Assembly (NCBI RefSeq): GCF_000143415.4
Contig: NW_003314275.1
Coordinates: forward strand, 2,679,789-2,743,788
DNA from: Selaginella moellendorffii
Taxonomy: Eukaryota > Streptophyta > Lycopodiopsida > Selaginellales > Selaginellaceae
Length of the DNA: 64,000 bases
Reading direction: 5' to 3'
In this document: one piece after another, positions 63,381 to 64,000 of the stretch
Layout: the number at the start of each line of letters is the position of its first letter
Numbering within the stretch: the first letter of the stretch is position 1
Notes under the pieces: generated by a model
Database searches by the model: none
What the model was told of the DNA's origin: nothing
What the model saw: the letters and a program-made list of their open reading frames with translations, nothing else
Program-made: the position numbers and the translations under genes

Positions 63381-64000
63381 GTTTGACTTTGGGTGTGTGG
63401 ACTGAGTAAGCCCTTGTTCACAAATTTTCTTTATACAAAACGGCGGGGTGTTTGTCCGAGCATTTTAGTTATAGTGTCAATGCAGAAAGCTGTTAAATGC
63501 GTGCTGTGAGAGAATTGTTTTTAACGCTTTTGCTTACATTCTTCAGCTTGTTGCAGACTTGGGAGCCTGAAGCCTGAGGCCTATACAGGAAATGCAAGTG
63601 ATTGCGAGGCCTGTCATCGATCTGAACGATCAATTAAATGAATCAGAGCTAAAAAAAGTTAATGATATTCGGATATACATAAGGTTTAGGAGTTGGTATG
63701 GTGCAGCTGCTCATGAAAAGGAAGGGTGACTTCCTGGTGGACTCTGTAATGGATTGTTTGGGACAGAGGCGATGGCACTACGTGGCTTTCTACACTGTTG
63801 TGGACATGGCACTTTGAAGGCTAGATTACAGGGATCTAGTGTGTATTTGATCATCCGTGCGTGCAAGGCAGAGTGATGGGTATCAACAGAATTATGATGG
63901 AGGCCATCGTCTGCGAGAAGCCCACGTATTATGACACTATGAAGGTATTTGGGACGACGACCTCACTTACACCAACATTCACTTTTGCATCGATGGCTAC
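63381..64000. other. Intergenic, no gene recognised
   Basis: Short frames only. A weakly coding-looking plus stretch after 63860 (MGINRIMMEAIVCEKPTYYD) runs off the window edge; it may be a gene start or a repeat and cannot be identified. Confidence 0.35.

Noticed and set aside
1-64000. CRISPR arrays, bacterial operons or prophage
   Set aside because: All supported genes are eukaryotic with spliceosomal introns; no array of short spaced repeats was seen.

Overview
This is nuclear DNA of a land plant, most likely the lycophyte Selaginella (S. moellendorffii fits well). I infer this from very short GT..AG introns (about 50 nt) in nearly every gene, closely packed genes, plant-only families (nodulin-like MFS, plant CNGC, LEA-2/NDR1-HIN1-like, IRE-type AGC kinase, mid-SUN proteins), many PPR fragments and plant nuclear tRNAs. 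No database search was possible, so the organism is an inference.

Layout. (1) 1-20.5 kb is a graveyard of nested retroelements with no intact host gene: a Ty3/Gypsy-type element (5' LTR 192-1331, initiator-Met primer site, internal region without recognisable pol, polypurine tract, truncated 3' LTR from 6996), a 0.6 kb TRIM on the minus strand (2231-2817), the 3' end of a second Gypsy element (pol tail 7997-8269, LTR 8302-8477), AT-rich repeat copies, and a solo LTR (16790-19197) split by a tandem TRIM array (18121-19187). (2) 20.5-28.5 kb is a cluster of mid-SUN genes: three paralogues, one pseudogene and one inverted exon fragment, with PPR relics between them. (3) 28.9-32.7 kb holds copies, in alternating orientation, of a P-loop ATPase resembling the Crinkler/RHS-type (CR) family; one is open for about 385-430 codons and the others are broken. 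(4) 33-64 kb is a dense host-gene region: two MFS genes back to back, DUS3, RPL22, two conserved plant proteins, a protein with three tandem LOTUS-like repeats, tRNA-Gln with an inverted pseudo-copy, a third MFS gene, a group-IV-type CNGC with a 187-nt assembly gap, initiator tRNA-Met, LEA-2, a GH28 polygalacturonase, MAEA/GID9, a MORN-repeat protein, an IRE-family AGC kinase, a tail-anchored coiled-coil protein and a truncated dienelactone-hydrolase relic.

The genes do not form one pathway. The regions of most interest are the CR ATPase cluster, the triple LOTUS-like protein, the SUN cluster, and the nested LTR/TRIM structure. Exon limits come from reading splice sites by eye; protein families come from recognised motifs.
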